From assembly GCA_947454305.1 (NCBI GenBank), contig CANGJE010000006.1, forward strand, positions 1 through 59,347: DNA of 59,347 nucleotides. The letters are read 5' to 3'. The notes beneath the pieces were generated by a model that was not told the origin of the DNA, made no database searches, and was given only the letters and a program-made list of their open reading frames with translations. Both the position numbers and the translations under genes were made by a program. The DNA is from Oxalobacteraceae bacterium (GTDB lineage Bacteria > Pseudomonadota > Gammaproteobacteria > Burkholderiales > Burkholderiaceae_D). Of the stretch, positions 37,807 to 47,776 are shown one piece after another; positions within the stretch are counted from its first letter, which is position 1; each line of letters begins with the position of its first letter.

Positions 37807-39333
37807 ATGACTCACCCTGTGATTCCGATCGTAGCGAACCCCGATGCCTTAAAAGGCGACGGTGTCGGCTGCCATTCGGGTAAAGATCAGTTGGCTGCTG
37901 CAGCACGTGCTGCAGGTAAAAGTGACACGCTGGATCAGTACGCACAGGATTATCCTAAAGGCCCGCACGATCAACCGCAGAGCATGTGTCCTGCGTTTGG
38001 TTCGTTACGCGTGGGCTTACGGATGAAACGCACCGCCACCATTCTTTCTGGTTCGGCGTGCTGTGTTTATGGGTTGACATTCACTTCGCACTTTTACGGC
38101 GCACGCCGTAGTGTGGGTTATGTGCCGTTTGATTCGGAATCACTGGTCACCGGTAAATTGTTTGAAGATATACGCGATGCCGTGCATGCTGAGGCGGACC
38201 CTGCGCGTTATGACGCGATCGTGATTATCAATTTGTGTGTGCCCACAGCGAGTGGCGTACCACTACAAATTCTTCCTAAAGAAATTAATGGTGTCCGCGT
38301 AATCGGCATTGATGTGCCGGGCTTTGGTGTGCCTACGCATGCAGAAGCGAAAGACGTACTCGCTGCGGCGATGCTGCGTTATGCGCGTACTGAAATTGGT
38401 GCAGGTCCAGTTGCGGCACCTACCAACCGAGTCTCTGATAAGCCAACGGTCACGCTGCTGGGTGAAATGTTCCCAGCTGACCCGATGATCATCGGCATGA
38501 TGTTGAACTTGATGGGCTTAGCTGCTGGCCCGGTCGTGCCAACGCGTGAATGGCGTGAGTTGTATACCGCGCTCGATTGCGCTGCGGTCGCTGCGATTCA
38601 TCCGTTTTACACCGCGAGCTTGCGTGAATTTGATGCTGCTGGTCGTGTCGCTGTGGGTTCTGCGCCGGTAGGACATGACGGCACCGAAGCCTGGTTGCAA
38701 GCGATTGGTAATGCATGCAATGTTGAGCAAGCATTGATTGATGCAGCAAAAAACAAAATGCTACCTGCGATTAAAGGTGCATTGAGTGCGATGCCAATCA
38801 AAGGTCGTATGACCTTGTCAGGTTACGAAGGCTCGGAATTATTAGTCGCACGTTTGTTAGTCGAAAGCGGTGCCGATCTGCGTTACGTAGGCACTGCGTG
38901 CCCGAAAACACCGTACAGCGATGCCGATCGTGAATGGTTAGAGTCACGTGGCGTACACGTGCAATACCGCGCATCACTCGAACAAGATATTGCGGCGGTT
39001 AATGAATTTAAACCAGATATCGCGATTGGTACTACGCCAGTCGTGCAAGCAGCAAAAGAACTCTCTATTCCATCGCTGTATTTCACTAACTTGATTTCTG
39101 CGCGTCCTTTAATGGGCCCTGCGGGTGCCGGTTCATTGGCGACAGTGATTAACGCGGCTATGTCGAACAAGCCACGCATGGATAGCATGAAAGCCTTCTT
39201 CGGTGATACCGGTGAGGGGGACCGTGCCGGTGTGTGGGAAGGTGTGCCAGTTGATCGTCCTGAGTTCCGTGCAGAGACGCGTCGTCGTATGGAAAAAGCG
39301 GCGAAGAAGCGCAAAGCCGAGGAGATGATATGA
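37807..39333 (+). CDS. bchY: Chlorophyllide a reductase subunit Y
   Basis: A 508-residue nitrogenase-like subunit. Likely cluster cysteines are in [32 protein letters not shown] and INLCVPTAS. With BchZ it forms the catalytic heterotetramer that reduces the C7=C8 bond of chlorophyllide a (and the C8-vinyl in some species). Starts two bases after bchX and overlaps bchZ by four bases. Confidence 0.95.
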   Translation: MTHPVIPIVANPDALKGDGVGCHSGKDQLAAAARAAGKSDTLDQYAQDYPKGPHDQPQSMCPAFGSLRVGLRMKRTATILSGSACCVYGLTFTSHFYGARRSVGYVPFDSESLVTGKLFEDIRDAVHAEADPARYDAIVIINLCVPTASGVPLQILPKEINGVRVIGIDVPGFGVPTHAEAKDVLAAAMLRYARTEIGAGPVAAPTNRVSDKPTVTLLGEMFPADPMIIGMMLNLMGLAAGPVVPTREWRELYTALDCAAVAAIHPFYTASLREFDAAGRVAVGSAPVGHDGTEAWLQAIGNACNVEQALIDAAKNKMLPAIKGALSAMPIKGRMTLSGYEGSELLVARLLVESGADLRYVGTACPKTPYSDADREWLESRGVHVQYRASLEQDIAAVNEFKPDIAIGTTPVVQAAKELSIPSLYFTNLISARPLMGPAGAGSLATVINAAMSNKPRMDSMKAFFGDTGEGDRAGVWEGVPVDRPEFRAETRRRMEKAAKKRKAEEMI

Positions 39334-40796
39334 AGGTCATCGATCACGATCGCGCAGGCGGCTACTGGGGTGCGGTGTATGTCTTTACCGCCATCAAGGG
39401 CATGCAAGTCATTATCGATGGCCCGGTAGGTTGTGAAAATCTACCAGTGACGTCGGTGTTGCATTACACCGATGCATTACCACCGCATGAGTTGCCGATT
39501 GTGGTGACCGGTTTAGCGGAAGAACAATTAGGTCGTGAAGGTACGGAAGGTTCGATGAAACGTGCGCATGGCACGCTCGATCCGGATTTGCCTGCCGTCG
39601 TTGTCACCGGTTCGATTGCAGAAATGATTGGTGGCGGTGTTACACCCGAAGGCACCAACATTTTGCGCTTCTTACCGCGCACGATTGATGAAGACCAATG
39701 GCAATGCGCGAATCGCGCCATGCTGTGGTTGTGGAATGAATATGGCATGCGTCATGTACCACAACGCAAACCATTTGCTGAACGTCCTGCCGGTGAAAAA
39801 CCGCGCGTCAATATCATCGGCCCTTGCTACGGCACGTTCAATATGCCTAGCGACTTAGCTGAGATTCGTCGTTTAGTGCAAGGCATAGGCGCTGAAGTCA
39901 ACATGGTGTTCCCGCTCGGTAGTCATGTGGCTGATGTGGCGCGACTGGTTGAAGCGGATGTGAACATTTGCATGTATCGCGAATTTGGTCGCATGTTATG
40001 CGAAGCGCTTGAGCGCCCATATCTGCAAGCGCCGATAGGCTTACACAGCACAACAAAATTTTTACGCAAGTTGGGCGAGTTGTTAAATCTCGATCCCGAG
40101 CCTTTCATCGAGCGCGAAAAACACACCACCATTAAACCGGTATGGGATTTGTGGCGTTCAGTGACCCAAGACTTTTTTGCCACCGCGACCTTTGCTGTTG
40201 TGGCGAATGAAACCTACACGCGTGGATTGCGTCATTTCCTTGAAGACGAAATGGGCTTGCCTTGCAATTTTGCGGTGGCACGTAAGCCCGGTGAAAAAAC
40301 CGATAGCGAAGCGATCCGCACTTTGGTGCGCGAGAAGCCACCACTAGTGATGTACGGCAGTTACAACGAGCGCATGTATCTGGCTGAAGGTGGTGCTGCA
40401 TCACCGATGAAAGCGTCATTCATTCCAGCGTCGTTTCCGGGCGCAATTATTCGTCGCCACACCGGTACACCTTTCATGGGTTATGCGGGCGCGACGTATG
40501 TCATTCAAGAATTTTGTAATTGTTTATTCGATGCGCTGTTTCACATTTTGCCGTTGGGCACAGAGATGGATAGGGTTGATCCTACGCCAGCACGTGCACA
40601 AACGTTGTGGGACGACGATGCGCGTGATTTGTTAAATGAATTTGTTGCTGCTGAGCCGGTACTGGTGCAGATCTCTGCTGCTAAGCAATTGCGTGATCGC
40701 GCTGAGCGCGATGCGCGTCGCGCAGGCGAAGACAGTGTATCGGTTGAGCGCGTAACACGATCGCGTGATGCGATGCGTGTTGGTGAAATGGCGTGA
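39330..40796 (+). CDS. bchZ: Chlorophyllide a reductase subunit Z
   Basis: A 488-residue nitrogenase-like subunit. [20 protein letters not shown] near the N-terminus carries the cluster cysteine and is diagnostic of BchZ; the C-terminal ~70 residues form the charged PCP_red-like tail. It pairs with BchY. The pufB gene follows after 111 bases, so puf may be read from bchCXYZ as in the known bchCXYZ-puf superoperon; I see no clear separate puf promoter there. Confidence 0.95.
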   Translation: MKVIDHDRAGGYWGAVYVFTAIKGMQVIIDGPVGCENLPVTSVLHYTDALPPHELPIVVTGLAEEQLGREGTEGSMKRAHGTLDPDLPAVVVTGSIAEMIGGGVTPEGTNILRFLPRTIDEDQWQCANRAMLWLWNEYGMRHVPQRKPFAERPAGEKPRVNIIGPCYGTFNMPSDLAEIRRLVQGIGAEVNMVFPLGSHVADVARLVEADVNICMYREFGRMLCEALERPYLQAPIGLHSTTKFLRKLGELLNLDPEPFIEREKHTTIKPVWDLWRSVTQDFFATATFAVVANETYTRGLRHFLEDEMGLPCNFAVARKPGEKTDSEAIRTLVREKPPLVMYGSYNERMYLAEGGAASPMKASFIPASFPGAIIRRHTGTPFMGYAGATYVIQEFCNCLFDALFHILPLGTEMDRVDPTPARAQTLWDDDARDLLNEFVAAEPVLVQISAAKQLRDRAERDARRAGEDSVSVERVTRSRDAMRVGEMA

Positions 40797-40907
40797 ATGT
40801 AATGACGCCAATCACAAAAAGAATGTCGTGGCAGTTCGCTGCGGATGCCCAGGGTTGCGGGGCTGTGCGCACCACTGGCTGCAAGGCCAATTTCAAGGAG
40901 CGTTCTG

Positions 40908-41054
40908 ATGGCTGAAAGGAAGAGTATCTCCGGCCTGACCGATGAAGAGGCTCAGGAATTCCATGCGTACTACATGCAAGGGATGGTGGGATTTACGGCG
41001 GTTGCCGTGATTGCGCACATCCTGGTATGGGCATGGCGTCCCTGGTTCGTCTGA
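40908..41054 (+). CDS. pufB: LH1 antenna beta polypeptide
   Basis: A 48-residue single-helix antenna peptide. [19 protein letters not shown] is the beta N-terminal motif, with His19, and [12 protein letters not shown] contains the bacteriochlorophyll-ligating His37 followed by the aromatic WxWRPW end that hydrogen-bonds pigment. Start ATG 40908 follows an AAGGAG ribosome-binding site; an upstream in-frame start at 40845 is not needed. Located in the inner membrane as part of the LH1 ring. Confidence 0.95.
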   Translation: MAERKSISGLTDEEAQEFHAYYMQGMVGFTAVAVIAHILVWAWRPWFV

Positions 41055-41087
41055 TCACGGCACGTCGCTAACGAAAGGAGTAACACC

Positions 41088-41309
41088 ATGGCACACACAC
41101 ATTTTAATGAGGAAAGATCCATGAAAGAACCCAGTCTGACTTTCTGGATGGTTTTCGTTCTCGGTTTCGCCGTCGTATTCACCATTGCACTCGTTGGTTC
41201 GCTGACGGGAATGCCATGGCGTAGCTGGTTGCCCGGAGCAGAAAGTTGTAAGTCCTTGTTTGGTGGTGTTCAGGCTGCGGTCTACTCGTTCATGTCACAC
41301 ACACTTTAG
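41088..41309 (+). CDS. Unknown single-helix membrane protein between pufB and pufA
   Basis: 73 residues from ATG 41088 (after AAAGGAG), or 62 from an internal ATG at 41121 that also has its own GAGGAAAG site. One transmembrane helix, residues ~17-40 (LTFWMVFVLGFAVVFTIALV), is followed by GMPWRSWLPGAES and a short amphipathic C-terminus (SLFGGVQAAVYSFMSHTL). The helix has no histidine, so it cannot bind bacteriochlorophyll the way LH1 alpha and beta do. The true pufA follows 12 bases later. I do not recognise the family; by position it should be made in antenna-like amounts. PufX-like or gamma-like LH1 accessory roles are possible. Confidence 0.8.
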   Translation: MAHTHFNEERSMKEPSLTFWMVFVLGFAVVFTIALVGSLTGMPWRSWLPGAESCKSLFGGVQAAVYSFMSHTL

Positions 41310-41321
41310 GGAGTAGGAACC

Positions 41322-41504
41322 ATGTGGAGAGTATGGCGCCTTTACGATCCCCTCAGAGCCATGGTGGTTCAAGGGATCTTTTTGTTTGGACTGGCTGCGA
41401 TGATTCATCTCATCCTTCTGTCAACGAACAAGTTCAACTGGCTGGACGGTGCAAAACCTGCCGCGACAGCACAGAACGCACCGATGCCAAAAGCATCGTC
41501 ATAA
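41322..41504 (+). CDS. pufA: LH1 antenna alpha polypeptide
   Basis: A 60-residue single-helix peptide: WRVWRLYDPLRAMVVQGIFL followed by FGLAAMIHLILLST, with the bacteriochlorophyll ligand His29 and the NWL end typical of LH1 alpha. The C-terminal ~17 residues are Ala/Pro-rich. A GGGAG ribosome-binding site precedes ATG 41322. The stop is followed by two hairpins before pufL. Confidence 0.95.
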   Translation: MWRVWRLYDPLRAMVVQGIFLFGLAAMIHLILLSTNKFNWLDGAKPAATAQNAPMPKASS

Positions 41505-41506
41505 AT

Positions 41507-41560
41507 CCACTTTCACAGTGGTGGGTAGATGCCGATGGTCACTGGCTATCAGCATCTACC
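41507..41560 (+). promoter_or_regulatory. Hairpins between pufA and pufL (mRNA stabiliser type)
   Basis: A small hairpin CCACT/AGTGG (41507-41521) abuts a stronger one with 9-base arms GGTAGATGC (41524-41532) and GCATCTACC (41552-41560), whose stem can continue after one mismatch. No T-run follows. In Rhodobacter a hairpin at this place protects the upstream pufBA message from 3' decay and gives the antenna excess over pufLM. The same role is likely here, and it would also protect the message of the unknown gene. Confidence 0.75.
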
Positions 41561-41615
41561 TTAAACAGAATATTCAGGGGATGACATTGATCATCCTTTG
41601 CAGGAGGGCTCGAAC

Positions 41616-42443
41616 ATGGGCATGTTGACGTTTGAAAAAAAATACCGCATACGCGGAGGAACCCTGGTGGGGGGTGACCTGTTTGATTTTTGGATTGGCC
41701 CGTTTTATGTGGGCTTCTTCGGAGTCACGACTGTGTTTTTCGCCTTCCTAGGTACGGCATTGATTCTGTGGGGCGCATCTCAAGGTCCCACATGGAATCT
41801 GTGGCAAATCAGTATTGCGCCACCTGATCTTTCATACGGCTTGCGCTTTGCGCCGCTAATGAAGGGCGGGTTGTGGCAATTAATCACGGTATGTGCCATC
41901 GGAGCGTTTGGTTCCTGGGCGATGCGTGAGGTAGAAATTTGCCGCAAGCTCGGTATGGGATATCACGTACCGTTTGCCTTCTCGATTGCTATCTTGGCGT
42001 ATGTGACGTTAGTCGTGATTCGCCCCATCTTGATGGGTGCGTGGGGTCACGGTTTCCCCTACGGGATTTTCAGTCACTTGGATTGGGTGTCGAACGTCGG
42101 TTATCAATACCTGCACTTCCACTACAACCCAGCGCACATGATTGCGATTAGCTTCTTCTTCGCTACCGCATTGGCGTTGTCCATGCACGGCGGTCTGGTG
42201 CTCTCGTCCACTAACCCGGGCCCAGGCGAAGTCGTAAAAACTCCCGAGCATGAAGATACCTATTTCCGCGATTTGATCGGTTACTCGGTCGGCACGCTGG
42301 GTATTCACCGTTTAGGTTTATTTCTTGCACTGGCAGCGGTGCTGTTCTCTGCGCTGTGCATAGTAATTTCTGGTCCATTTTGGAGTCGTGGTTGGCCCGA
42401 ATGGTGGAGCTGGTGGCTGAACATGCCGATCTGGAACCGATAG
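41616..42443 (+). CDS. pufL: Photosynthetic reaction centre L subunit
   Basis: A 275-residue protein with five transmembrane helices. [20 protein letters not shown] and [14 protein letters not shown] at the N-terminus, the pigment-binding [20 protein letters not shown] and [12 protein letters not shown] (special-pair and iron ligand histidines), and [11 protein letters not shown] are conserved. Start ATG 41616 follows AGGAGG; an in-frame TTG at 41598 lies upstream of that site. Binds the special pair and quinones with PufM. Confidence 0.96.
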   Translation: MGMLTFEKKYRIRGGTLVGGDLFDFWIGPFYVGFFGVTTVFFAFLGTALILWGASQGPTWNLWQISIAPPDLSYGLRFAPLMKGGLWQLITVCAIGAFGSWAMREVEICRKLGMGYHVPFAFSIAILAYVTLVVIRPILMGAWGHGFPYGIFSHLDWVSNVGYQYLHFHYNPAHMIAISFFFATALALSMHGGLVLSSTNPGPGEVVKTPEHEDTYFRDLIGYSVGTLGIHRLGLFLALAAVLFSALCIVISGPFWSRGWPEWWSWWLNMPIWNR

Positions 42444-42464
42444 AGCGACACAGGAGACAGCACC

Positions 42465-43442
42465 ATGGCTGATTATCAAAATTTATTTACTGCTGTGCAG
42501 GTCGCAGGTCCCGTGCATCACGGAACCGAATTGCATGACTCGACTGTTGAACGCACCGGTAAACCGTTCTTATTGCATCTCGCAGGTCGCATTGGTAATG
42601 CGCAGATTGGTCCGATTTATCTCGGCCCACTCGGCATCATGTCGTTGATGTTTGGCACGCTCGCGTTCAACATCATCGGCTTTAACATGCTGGCCTCAGT
42701 CAACTGGGATCCGGTGCAGTTTGTGCGCCTGTTATTTTGGTTGGCGCTTGAACCACCTGCACCCGGTAATGGTTTGGGGCTCGCTCCGTTGAATCAAGGC
42801 GGCTGGTGGCAGATCACTGGTTTGTTCTTAACGATTTCTGTTTTGCTGTGGTGGGCGAATGTGTATCGCCGCGCTAAAGCACTGAAGATGGGTACGCATG
42901 TCGCGTGGGCTTTTGCTGCAGCGATTTGGTTGTTCTTAGTATTGGGTTTGTTCCGTCCTGTGTTGATGGGCAGCTGGGGTGAGGCCGTACCATTCGGTAT
43001 CTTCCCGCACTTGGATTGGACAGCCGCGTTTTCTCTGCGCTACGGTAATTTGTTTTACAACCCCTTCCATGCGTTATCGATTGCGTTCTTGTATGGATCG
43101 GCACTGTTGTTTGCGATGCACGGTGCAACGATTCTTGCAGTGGGTCGTTACGGCGGTGAGCGCGAGATTGAACAAATTATTGATCGCGGTACAGCGACGG
43201 AACGTGCAGCCTTGTTCTGGCGTTGGACCATGGGCTTTAACGCCACGATGGAATCGATACACCGTTGGGCTTGGTGGTTTGCTGTGTTGTGCCCACTGAC
43301 CGGTGGCATCGGCATTCTGTTGACCGGCACCGTTGTCGACAACTGGTATCTGTGGGCCGTCAAACATGGCGTTGCTCCACCTTATCCGCAGGTATGGGGT
43401 CCAGTGATTGATCCCGCTACGCTGCAAGGAGCCAAGCCATGA
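42465..43442 (+). CDS. pufM: Photosynthetic reaction centre M subunit
   Basis: A 325-residue five-helix protein. [40 protein letters not shown] and [13 protein letters not shown] carry the family's pigment and iron ligands, and [20 protein letters not shown] holds another conserved histidine and tryptophan near the quinone site. It ends in an ATGA overlap with pufC (43439-43442). Confidence 0.96.
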   Translation: MADYQNLFTAVQVAGPVHHGTELHDSTVERTGKPFLLHLAGRIGNAQIGPIYLGPLGIMSLMFGTLAFNIIGFNMLASVNWDPVQFVRLLFWLALEPPAPGNGLGLAPLNQGGWWQITGLFLTISVLLWWANVYRRAKALKMGTHVAWAFAAAIWLFLVLGLFRPVLMGSWGEAVPFGIFPHLDWTAAFSLRYGNLFYNPFHALSIAFLYGSALLFAMHGATILAVGRYGGEREIEQIIDRGTATERAALFWRWTMGFNATMESIHRWAWWFAVLCPLTGGIGILLTGTVVDNWYLWAVKHGVAPPYPQVWGPVIDPATLQGAKP

Positions 43443-44482
43443 TTTTCAGAACACTAAAATTGGCTTCGGCCTTAACGCTGGGACTGTTGTTGCTGGCATC
43501 GTGCAAGGAAGCTCCGTTCGAGCGCCCTGGCATGGATAGCGTGCAGAACGGTTATCGCGGCACCGGTATGGTTGAGATTTACAACCCACGCATCGTTGCA
43601 AAACAAGATGCATTAAATACTGCGCCACCATCGTCACCACCATTGCCTGATGGTGGGCCGACAGCAAAAGCTAGCTACAAGAACGTGCAAGTGTTGGGTG
43701 ATCTGTCAGCCGGTAACTTCATACGCTTGATGACAGCAATGACCACCTGGGTTGCACCGAAAGATGGTTGTGCGTATTGCCACAATCTAGAAAATCTTGC
43801 GGACGATTCGAAGTACACCAAAGTCGTTGCACGTAAGATGATTGAGATGACACGTCACATCAACAGCAACTGGCAGCAGCACGTTAGTAACACCGGCGTG
43901 ACTTGCTATACCTGCCATCGCGGCAATCCTGTGCCTCAGCAAGTGTGGTTCACACCGCTGCAGCAAAATAAAGGCGCTGATTTCATTGGTGACAATGCAG
44001 GTCAGAATGTGCCAGGTAAGCATGTGAATTTGTCGTCGTTGCCCACCGATCCGCTCACACCGTATTTGTTGGAAGACAAACCGATCCGCGTGAATGGTCC
44101 TACAGCACTGCCATCGGGTAATCGTAATTCGATTAAACAGGCGGAGTGGACCTATGGTTTGATGACGCACATGTCGACTTCATTAGGTGTGAATTGCACC
44201 TTCTGTCACAACACTCGCTCTTTCCAGAGTTGGGAAAGCAGCCCGCCACAGCGTATTACCGCGTTTCACGGTATTCGTATGGCGCGTGATGTGAACAATG
44301 CGTACATGGTGCCGTTGACCGATACTTTCCCGATTGATCGTAAGGGTCCCGGTGGTGATGTCGCTAAAGTGAGTTGCGCAACTTGTCACCAAGGCGCGTA
44401 TAAACCTTTGTATGGATTCCCTATGATCAAAGATCATCCGGAATTAGTCGGCAAGCCAGCTCAGGTTGCAGAAAATAAGTAA
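43439..44482 (+). CDS. pufC: Reaction centre tetraheme cytochrome subunit
   Basis: A 347-residue periplasmic cytochrome with a lipoprotein signal ([14 protein letters not shown]). Four haem-binding CxxCH sites are visible: CAYCH, CYTCH, CTFCH and CATCH, spread over residues ~105-325, with methionine ligands in preceding helices. It re-reduces the photo-oxidised special pair. Its start overlaps the pufM stop. A strong terminator follows. Confidence 0.96.
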   Translation: MIFRTLKLASALTLGLLLLASCKEAPFERPGMDSVQNGYRGTGMVEIYNPRIVAKQDALNTAPPSSPPLPDGGPTAKASYKNVQVLGDLSAGNFIRLMTAMTTWVAPKDGCAYCHNLENLADDSKYTKVVARKMIEMTRHINSNWQQHVSNTGVTCYTCHRGNPVPQQVWFTPLQQNKGADFIGDNAGQNVPGKHVNLSSLPTDPLTPYLLEDKPIRVNGPTALPSGNRNSIKQAEWTYGLMTHMSTSLGVNCTFCHNTRSFQSWESSPPQRITAFHGIRMARDVNNAYMVPLTDTFPIDRKGPGGDVAKVSCATCHQGAYKPLYGFPMIKDHPELVGKPAQVAENK

Positions 44483-44524
44483 TTCGTAGCGGGCATTTTT
44501 AACGCCTGCTGCACAGTGAAGTGA

Positions 44525-44560
44525 GATCCCGGCGCACGCCGGGATCGTTTTGTTCTAGCT
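44525..44560 (+). terminator. Rho-independent terminator after pufC
   Basis: GATCCCGGCG (44525-44534) pairs with CGCCGGGATC (44537-44546), followed by GTTTTGTT. It closes the bchCXYZ-puf transcript and separates it from crtA. Confidence 0.85.
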
Positions 44561-44589
44561 ATCTCGCGTTATTCAAAGCGGAGCAAACG

Positions 44590-44610
44590 ATGAAGCAGGC
44601 CCTCTTATGA
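44590..44610 (+). CDS. Possible six-codon leader ORF coupled to crtA
   Basis: ATG 44590 opens MKQALL and its TGA overlaps the crtA start as ATGA (44607-44610). The only nearby ribosome-binding site, GGAG at 44580-44583, is spaced for the small frame and not for crtA. It may couple crtA translation; chance is equally possible. Confidence 0.3.
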   Translation: MKQALL

Positions 44611-45371
44611 GCAAGACTTCCGAAGAGGACCGGGCCCCTCAGGCAGTGGCACACACTGATCAGACGAGCAGTCGCAAGGTTCAAGTTTTTAACGGAACAG
44701 TTTTAATCCTCCTTGCAAAAATTCGTCCCCGCTATTGGAGCTGGGGTTGGAATCGTATTGCCTTTGGAAGTTGGTTTACTGATGCTGCTCCTGGATTACG
44801 TTTCATGAAAACCTTGGGCAGTGGTGTCGACGGAGGATTTGGTTTAACCCCGAGTCCATCCCATCAAGGCATGTTTTGTGTCTTTGATTCGGTTGATGAA
44901 GCAAATCAGTTTGTTGAAGAAGCGCCGGTGATTGCCGCTTATCGCCAACGCAGTGAGGAATTATTTATGGCGACCTTGCGACCAGCCAGTGTGCGTGGAT
45001 CGTGGGATGGAGTATCGCTAACAGCGGGTGAGGCTATAGCAAACGATGCCATGGTGGCGACATTAACGCGCGCCTCAATCCGACCTCCTGCCGCCGCCGC
45101 ATTTTGGCGCTATGCACCCGACGCACAAAAAGATTTAACCACCGCAGACGGCTGCGATCTGGCCGTCGGTTTGGGCGAGGCTCCGGTATTTAGGCAAGCC
45201 ACATTTAGTTTGTGGAAAAACGCCGCAGCGATGGATGCCTATGCGCGTACTGGCGCACATATGGAAGCCATACGCGCAGCTTGGAAGCATGAATTTTTTT
45301 CTGAATCCATGTTTGTACGTTTCGCGCCTATTCACATGCAGGGCCAATGGAAAGGAAAGCATTTTGGCTAG
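44607..45371 (+). CDS. crtA: Spheroidene monooxygenase (carotenoid 2-ketolase)
   Basis: A 254-residue protein. LAKIRPRYWSWGWNRIAFGS, LGSGVDGGFGLTPSPSHQGM and a C-terminal SLWKNAAAMDAYARTGAHME are characteristic of CrtA. It adds a keto group at C2 of spheroidene or spirilloxanthin using O2, giving red keto-carotenoids in air. Followed by crtD, whose likely start overlaps its stop. Confidence 0.93.
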   Translation: MSKTSEEDRAPQAVAHTDQTSSRKVQVFNGTVLILLAKIRPRYWSWGWNRIAFGSWFTDAAPGLRFMKTLGSGVDGGFGLTPSPSHQGMFCVFDSVDEANQFVEEAPVIAAYRQRSEELFMATLRPASVRGSWDGVSLTAGEAIANDAMVATLTRASIRPPAAAAFWRYAPDAQKDLTTADGCDLAVGLGEAPVFRQATFSLWKNAAAMDAYARTGAHMEAIRAAWKHEFFSESMFVRFAPIHMQGQWKGKHFG

Positions 45372-46932
45372 CGCATTGAATGAGCATCGCGTAGTCGTAG
45401 TGGGTGCCGGTGTGGCTGGCCTTGTGGCGGCGCTACAACTCGCCGATCGCAATCTTCAAGTGACCTTAATCGAAGCGGCTGCAACACCCGGCGGCAAGAT
45501 GCGTCAACCACTGGTTGATGGTGCGGCGATTGATAGTGGCCCGACGGTGTTTACGATGCGCTGGATATTCGAGCAAATCTTTGCGCAAGCCGGTACCAAT
45601 TTATCCGATGAATTAGAGCTCACTGCGCTACCGGTGCTTGCACGTCATGCATGGAGTGAAAACGAGCGCATGGATTTGTTTGCGAATCCGAATTTATCGC
45701 GTGATGCGATCGCTCGCTTTGCAGGGCCTGCTGAAGCTAAACGCTTTATGGAATTTTGTAAGCAAGCACGCGCTGTGTATGACGCGTTGGAAGGCCCGTT
45801 TATTCGTTCGCAATCACCCACCTTAACGAGTATGTCAGGTGATCTGGGTTTGCGTGGATTAGCAGTGCTGGCTTCATTAGGTCCAATGAGTAATTTATGG
45901 GATGCATTAAGTAAGCATTTTCATGACGTCAGACTGCAGCAATTGTTTGCGCGCTATGCCACCTATTGCGGTTCATCGCCGTGGCAAGCTCCTGCGACCT
46001 TAATGTTAGTTACGCAAGTTGAACTCGATGGTGTGTGGGCGGTAAAAGGTGGCATGCATGCGTTAGCAAAAACACTGGCATGTTTGGCCGAAGCCAAGGG
46101 CGTAAAAATCCGTTACTCATCACCTTGTGCTTCTATTGCCACAGTAGGAGAGCGTGTGTCTGGCGTGACTTTGGCGGATGGTGAATTTATTGCAGCCGAT
46201 AGCGTGGTGTTTAATGGCGATGCTTCTGCGCTGTCGCAAGGTTTGTTAGGTAATCAAGTCAAGCGTGCAGCACCCTCGCTATCAGCGAGCAAGCGTTCGC
46301 TTTCTGCTGTGACATGGAGCGTGCATGCTGAAACGGACGGTTTTCCACTAGACAGACACAACGTGTTTTTCCAGTCGGACTATCAACGTGAATTTAGTGA
46401 CATTTTTTCTCGCGGCCGTTTGCCGCAAACCCCTACTGTGTATGTTTGTGCGCAGGATCGCGGCTTAAATGATGCTGCGCCTGAACGTGATCGTTTGCTG
46501 GTGCTGGTAAATGCACCGGCTGAGGGCGGTCGCCATTTGACTGAATCGGAGATTGACGCATGCGAGCACCATTCTTTTTCCCTGCTGGCCCGTTACGGTC
46601 TGACTATCAAGCGCATGCAGCACAACTCGCTGCGCACAACCCCGAGCGATTTTCATCGGATGTTTCCGGGCAGCGGGGGAGCGCTGTATGGGATGGCGAC
46701 ACACGGATGGATGTCAGCGTTTGCGCGCTCGGGAGCGAGCACGCCGATCACGGGTCTGTATCTGGCGGGGGGCAGCGTGCATCCGGGGCCGGGCGTACCG
46801 ATGGCAGCCATGTCGGGACAGTTGGCGGCCGCGACGCTCATGGGGCACCTCGATTCGACCAGCAAGTCACGTCGGGTGGTTATCTCTGGTGGTATGTCGA
46901 CGCGCTCAGCGACGACGGCAACTATGGACTAA
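45364..46932 (+). CDS. crtD: Methoxyneurosporene dehydrogenase (C3,4-desaturase)
   Basis: About 522 residues of a phytoene-desaturase-like flavoprotein. FAD motif VVVVGAGVAGLVAALQLADR near residue 10; PGGKMRQPLVDGAAIDSGPT follows; the C-terminal FAD contact is GLYLAGGSVHPGPGVPMAAM. It introduces the 3,4 double bond in acyclic carotenoids after CrtC. I take the TTG at 45364 (eight bases before the crtA stop, after AAAGGAAA), since no ATG fits; the frame is open further upstream inside crtA. The last ~30 residues extend past the usual end and overlap crtC. Confidence 0.9.
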   Translation: MASALNEHRVVVVGAGVAGLVAALQLADRNLQVTLIEAAATPGGKMRQPLVDGAAIDSGPTVFTMRWIFEQIFAQAGTNLSDELELTALPVLARHAWSENERMDLFANPNLSRDAIARFAGPAEAKRFMEFCKQARAVYDALEGPFIRSQSPTLTSMSGDLGLRGLAVLASLGPMSNLWDALSKHFHDVRLQQLFARYATYCGSSPWQAPATLMLVTQVELDGVWAVKGGMHALAKTLACLAEAKGVKIRYSSPCASIATVGERVSGVTLADGEFIAADSVVFNGDASALSQGLLGNQVKRAAPSLSASKRSLSAVTWSVHAETDGFPLDRHNVFFQSDYQREFSDIFSRGRLPQTPTVYVCAQDRGLNDAAPERDRLLVLVNAPAEGGRHLTESEIDACEHHSFSLLARYGLTIKRMQHNSLRTTPSDFHRMFPGSGGALYGMATHGWMSAFARSGASTPITGLYLAGGSVHPGPGVPMAAMSGQLAAATLMGHLDSTSKSRRVVISGGMSTRSATTATMD

Positions 46933-47771
46933 GCATCATTGCGTTTGTTGGTAGTGTTTTCTCACCCTACTATCGTTCGGCCTTAAAACGCGGCCCAGCT
47001 GATCCGGAAAATTATTGTTCTTTGAATGTGGCGTTGTATGGCCGAAATCGTCGCTGGACGATGACGGAACGTAGTCGTCGCAGCATCCTGCGCGATGCGC
47101 ATAATTTCACGATAGGTCCTAGCAGTTTGCAGTGGCATGGCGATCATTTGGAAATTGATATCTGTGAAATCGGTGTGCCGATTCCTTTTTCAGTGCGCGG
47201 CAAAGTGCGTGTGTATCCCGAATCGCTCTCCACCTTTTGTACGGCGTTGGATGACAGTGGTCGTCATCGTTGGGGGCCGTTAGCGCCGTGTGCGCGAGTG
47301 GAAGTCGATTTAGAAAAACCGAATCAGCGTTGGAAAGGTCACGCCTACCTTGATTCGAATGAAGGTGATGAACCGATCAGTGAACCCTTTAAAGAATGGG
47401 ATTGGTCGCGCGCTACGCTTGCCGATGGTTCAACAGCGGTAATTTATGACGTGCAGAAAAAGCAGGGCGACGATCGTTTAATAGGAGTGCGATTTGCGCA
47501 AGATGGAACCATCGAAGAATTTGTTCCACCACCTAGGCAAGACCTTGAACTTACGGGTTGGCGTATACCGCGTCGTATGCGTAGTGAAGGCGACGCTCCT
47601 GTACAAGTCATCGATATGTTGGAAGACACACCGTTTTACGAACGCTCCGTGTTGAAGAGTCGCTTGTTTGGTCAAGATGTGATCAGCGTGCATGAAACCT
47701 TGAATGTGCCGCGACTGGTATCGCCGGTAGTGCAGCGCATGCTGCCGTTCAGGATGCCGAGAATGGGGTAG
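46707..47771 (+). CDS. crtC: Hydroxyneurosporene synthase (carotenoid 1,2-hydratase)
   Basis: The conserved protein begins at PRFDQQVTSGGYLWWYVDAL and continues with FVGSVFSPYYRSALKRGPAD and WSRATLADGSTAVIYDVQKK to the end. CrtC hydrates the 1,2 double bond of neurosporene or lycopene. Family similarity starts near base 46845, yet the nearest in-frame ATG/GTG/TTG upstream is ATG 46707, inside crtD. That gives 355 residues and a 226-base overlap. The first ~45 residues are probably not conserved; a non-standard start nearer 46840 cannot be excluded. crtC ends five bases from the convergent crtB. Confidence 0.85.
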   Translation: MDVSVCALGSEHADHGSVSGGGQRASGAGRTDGSHVGTVGGRDAHGAPRFDQQVTSGGYLWWYVDALSDDGNYGLSIIAFVGSVFSPYYRSALKRGPADPENYCSLNVALYGRNRRWTMTERSRRSILRDAHNFTIGPSSLQWHGDHLEIDICEIGVPIPFSVRGKVRVYPESLSTFCTALDDSGRHRWGPLAPCARVEVDLEKPNQRWKGHAYLDSNEGDEPISEPFKEWDWSRATLADGSTAVIYDVQKKQGDDRLIGVRFAQDGTIEEFVPPPRQDLELTGWRIPRRMRSEGDAPVQVIDMLEDTPFYERSVLKSRLFGQDVISVHETLNVPRLVSPVVQRMLPFRMPRMG

Positions 47772-47776
47772 TGCTT

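Noticed and set aside
40831..40850. Sigma54-like TGGCA...TGC element upstream of pufB
   Set aside because: The GG-to-GC spacing is one base short of the required 10 and puf genes are not known sigma54 targets.
41088..41309. Reading the 41088 gene as pufA itself or pufQ
   Set aside because: The gene at 41322 has the full LH1 alpha signature; the 41088 product has no helix histidine, and pufQ is normally upstream of pufB with a different sequence.
45235..45363. crtD start at 45235
   Set aside because: The extra residues are the shadow of crtA's C-terminus and precede the FAD motif by far too much.
46560..46706. Longer crtC frame starting at ATG 46560
   Set aside because: It lies wholly inside crtD and shows no CrtC similarity; ATG 46707 is already more upstream than the conserved region requires.
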